From Bradyrhizobium arachidis (lineage in GTDB: Bacteria > Pseudomonadota > Alphaproteobacteria > Rhizobiales > Xanthobacteraceae): 64,000 bases of DNA. The notes under the pieces are model-generated. The model was not told the origin of the DNA. It did no database searches and saw only the letters and a list, made by a program, of their open reading frames with translations. Positions 62,555-64,000 of this stretch are shown here, piece by piece. The translations under genes were made by a program, and so were the position numbers. The stretch covers positions 868,001-932,000 of the forward strand of contig NZ_CP077970.1 of NCBI RefSeq assembly GCF_024758505.1, written 5' to 3'. The stretch's first letter is position 1; each line of letters begins with the position of its first letter.

Positions 62555-63328
62555 ATGACCAGACGATCCATATTGCTGTTCGTAGCCGTCACCCTGCTGG
62601 CCGGAAACCTGGTGTATGCGCACCTCGCCGGGCCAAGCGCCTTTGCGCGCGATTTCGATCAGAACATCGCGCGCTTTCCGTTGGCTGCATCGATTGCACG
62701 CAGCGATCCAAATCTCAGAGATGTCTTCCTGCGGCGGACTGAAGAGGCTTTCAACGAGAGCGGATGGCGCGCCGCCAAAGGTGCGCTCAATATGATTCTT
62801 GCGGCCGAGATGGAAGTCTATGCCGACGATGAGCACATCAATGCGGTAGGCCGTGCGGAATTGGCGGCTCTCCTGAAGCTCGCGAGCAATCCGTTGGCTT
62901 GCAAGTCCTATCTGTTGGCCGGGTTTGAGCGCGGTGAATTTCGAGAAGCAACGCAAGAGTTTGCGGATCTTGCGTCGGCACATGGGGCAGCGATCAAAAA
63001 CGGCTTCGAGCGCAAGACGAATGGTGTTGCCAGGACACAGGCGAGCGACGCGGAGATCATCGCGATCGAACGGCAATTGAGTCTGGGACCATTCGCGGAA
63101 CTCACCCGGCAGGAGCTCGGGGCTCAGGCAAAATATCTCGCCGGAAACCCTGATCGCATGTGCAGTGCGGCCATCAAGAAGCAGCTCAATCTGCTTTCAG
63201 GCGACAGTCATGACGCTGCTCACGCTTCGCGCATACGCAGAGCCGGGTCGGACAGGATTGATATTGCCGCGGTTCTCGTGAAGCTGTGTCGGGAGCCCGG
63301 CAACGGCTTGTCTTGCGATGGCCCGTGA
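62555..63328 (+). CDS. Exported or membrane-anchored hypothetical protein with four cysteines
   Basis: A 257-residue protein with a basic start (MTRRS) and one hydrophobic segment (ILLFVAVTLLAGNLVYA), a signal peptide or anchor. The rest is mostly helical. The mature part has four cysteines placed in LACKSYL, DRMCSAAIK and LVKLCREPGNGLSC, which may form two disulfides. ATGs at 62489 and 62522 are also in frame, but the one at 62555 sits directly before the signal peptide. No family is recognised. Confidence 0.6.
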   Translation: MTRRSILLFVAVTLLAGNLVYAHLAGPSAFARDFDQNIARFPLAASIARSDPNLRDVFLRRTEEAFNESGWRAAKGALNMILAAEMEVYADDEHINAVGRAELAALLKLASNPLACKSYLLAGFERGEFREATQEFADLASAHGAAIKNGFERKTNGVARTQASDAEIIAIERQLSLGPFAELTRQELGAQAKYLAGNPDRMCSAAIKKQLNLLSGDSHDAAHASRIRRAGSDRIDIAAVLVKLCREPGNGLSCDGP

Positions 63329-63393
63329 CGCCAATCCCGAGCCGACCTCGTGGATGGCCGGGACAAGCCCCGCCATGACGATGCAGCCGGAGT

Positions 63394-63876
63394 TCACCCC
63401 TCCAAATTCCTCAGCAACAGCTTCAGCGCCGTTCCGGCAAACACCTGCATGTTCGCAAGCCTGTCATTGCTGCCGGTCTCCAGCGTGATCACTTCGGATG
63501 CGCCGCCGGCGACCGCCATGCAGCTATGGCCGGCGGCGTCGCCGTAGCGGTTTCCGGTCGGGCCTGTCGCTCCCGTTTCCGACAGGCCCCAGACGGTGCC
63601 GAAGCGGCTGCGCATCTGTTCGGCGAGCAGTTTTGCGTAGGGCTCCGACGAGGATCGAAAGCCCTTCATTCCTTCGTCGGAAATATCCATCAGCACGCGC
63701 CGGGCATCGCGGGTATAGACCACCGCGCCGCCGAGGAAGTACGCGGAGGCACCGGGCACAGCGAGCAGGCTCGCCGCGATCAATCCGCCGGACGAGGATT
63801 CTGCGACCGCAATGGTTTCCTTGCGCGCGATCAGCCTGGCCGCGACTTGTTCCGCAATGCCAACGAGCTCTTTCAT
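63394..63876 (-). CDS. CinA family protein (NMN amidohydrolase-like)
   Basis: A 160-residue stand-alone CinA C-terminal domain. TIAVAESSSGGLIAASLLAVPGAS contains the serine region of the nicotinamide-nucleotide amidase site (PncC type), followed by YFLGGAVVYTRDARRVLM and WGLSETGATGPTGNRYGDAAG. Members with activity convert NMN to nicotinic acid mononucleotide in pyridine nucleotide salvage. The expected motif E-S-x-T-G-G is here ESSSGG, a substitution that may alter activity. The ATG at 63876 is preferred over an upstream in-frame one at 63909. Confidence 0.83.
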   Translation of the reverse strand: MKELVGIAEQVAARLIARKETIAVAESSSGGLIAASLLAVPGASAYFLGGAVVYTRDARRVLMDISDEGMKGFRSSSEPYAKLLAEQMRSRFGTVWGLSETGATGPTGNRYGDAAGHSCMAVAGGASEVITLETGSNDRLANMQVFAGTALKLLLRNLEG

Positions 63877-64000
63877 GATGCCTCTTCCTTGCCTGTAACC
63901 GAGTTGCACCTTCCTAGCATATGAGACGGGCGGGGACCCACGTTGCAGGCGCCGGCCGGGCCTGCTTCAATGTGGCAACAACCAGCGCGCCACGTGCGGC

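Overview
The window is a high-GC chromosomal segment from an alphaproteobacterium, most likely Bradyrhizobium or a close relative in the Nitrobacteraceae. The basis is the gene repertoire: class I lysyl-tRNA synthetase, a C-P lyase operon with PhnF, a LIV-type ABC system paired with an acyl-CoA ligase, an AtzG/AtzE amidase pair, and a giant FecR/VCBS type I-secreted protein. The many inverted-repeat intergenic elements also look typical of that group. No rRNA, tRNA, CRISPR array, transposase or integrase was found. Gene density and codon style are uniform, so this reads as core or stable accessory chromosome rather than an island.

Layout. 0-3.5 kb: the end of an unidentified gene, a small operon in which a sigma-70-type factor lies between two tiny membrane proteins that each carry a CPMC motif, then NTF2-like and RidA genes and a PAS/HTH regulator. 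3.9-10.5 kb: a chemoreceptor, an FAD dehydrogenase, a ClpP-like exported protein, a Sco copper chaperone and a family 3 solute-binding protein. 10.7-13.5 kb: class I LysRS and a class II aldolase. 13.7-20.9 kb: the phosphonate C-P lyase locus, with divergent phnF and phnGHIJKLMN around a perfect palindrome, followed by a PPOX-fold protein. 22-31 kb: an SsuA-like binding protein, a metY-like gene with an alpha/beta hydrolase, a fumarase-superfamily lyase, an M29 aminopeptidase, a cupin and an amidohydrolase. 30.9-34.1 kb: an ABC exporter and an MBL-fold hydrolase. 34.4-41.2 kb: a complete LIV-type importer (two permeases, two ATPases, binding protein) enclosing an acyl-CoA ligase, which suggests coupled uptake and CoA activation of a carboxylic acid.

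41.4-60.3 kb holds what looks like a surface-adhesion neighbourhood. It contains an LprI-like exported protein, a LapG-type transglutaminase-like cysteine protease, a structured AT-rich leader, and a 2,391-residue FecR/VCBS/beta-repeat protein with a C-terminal type I secretion signal. A CHASE2 adenylate cyclase follows directly. About 6 kb further on are a PrtD-like ABC exporter and its HlyD adaptor. I infer that the protease, giant protein and exporter work together (secretion and regulated surface release), but the sequence does not prove it. An AtzG/AtzE amidase pair and a GlsB-like membrane protein lie between them.

60.5-64 kb: a tandemly duplicated TPR-like exported protein, one copy with a 15-glycine run, then a DUF1488 protein, an unknown four-cysteine exported protein and a CinA-type amidase. 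Gaps between genes are largely filled by dispersed inverted-repeat elements, several of which recur within the window.
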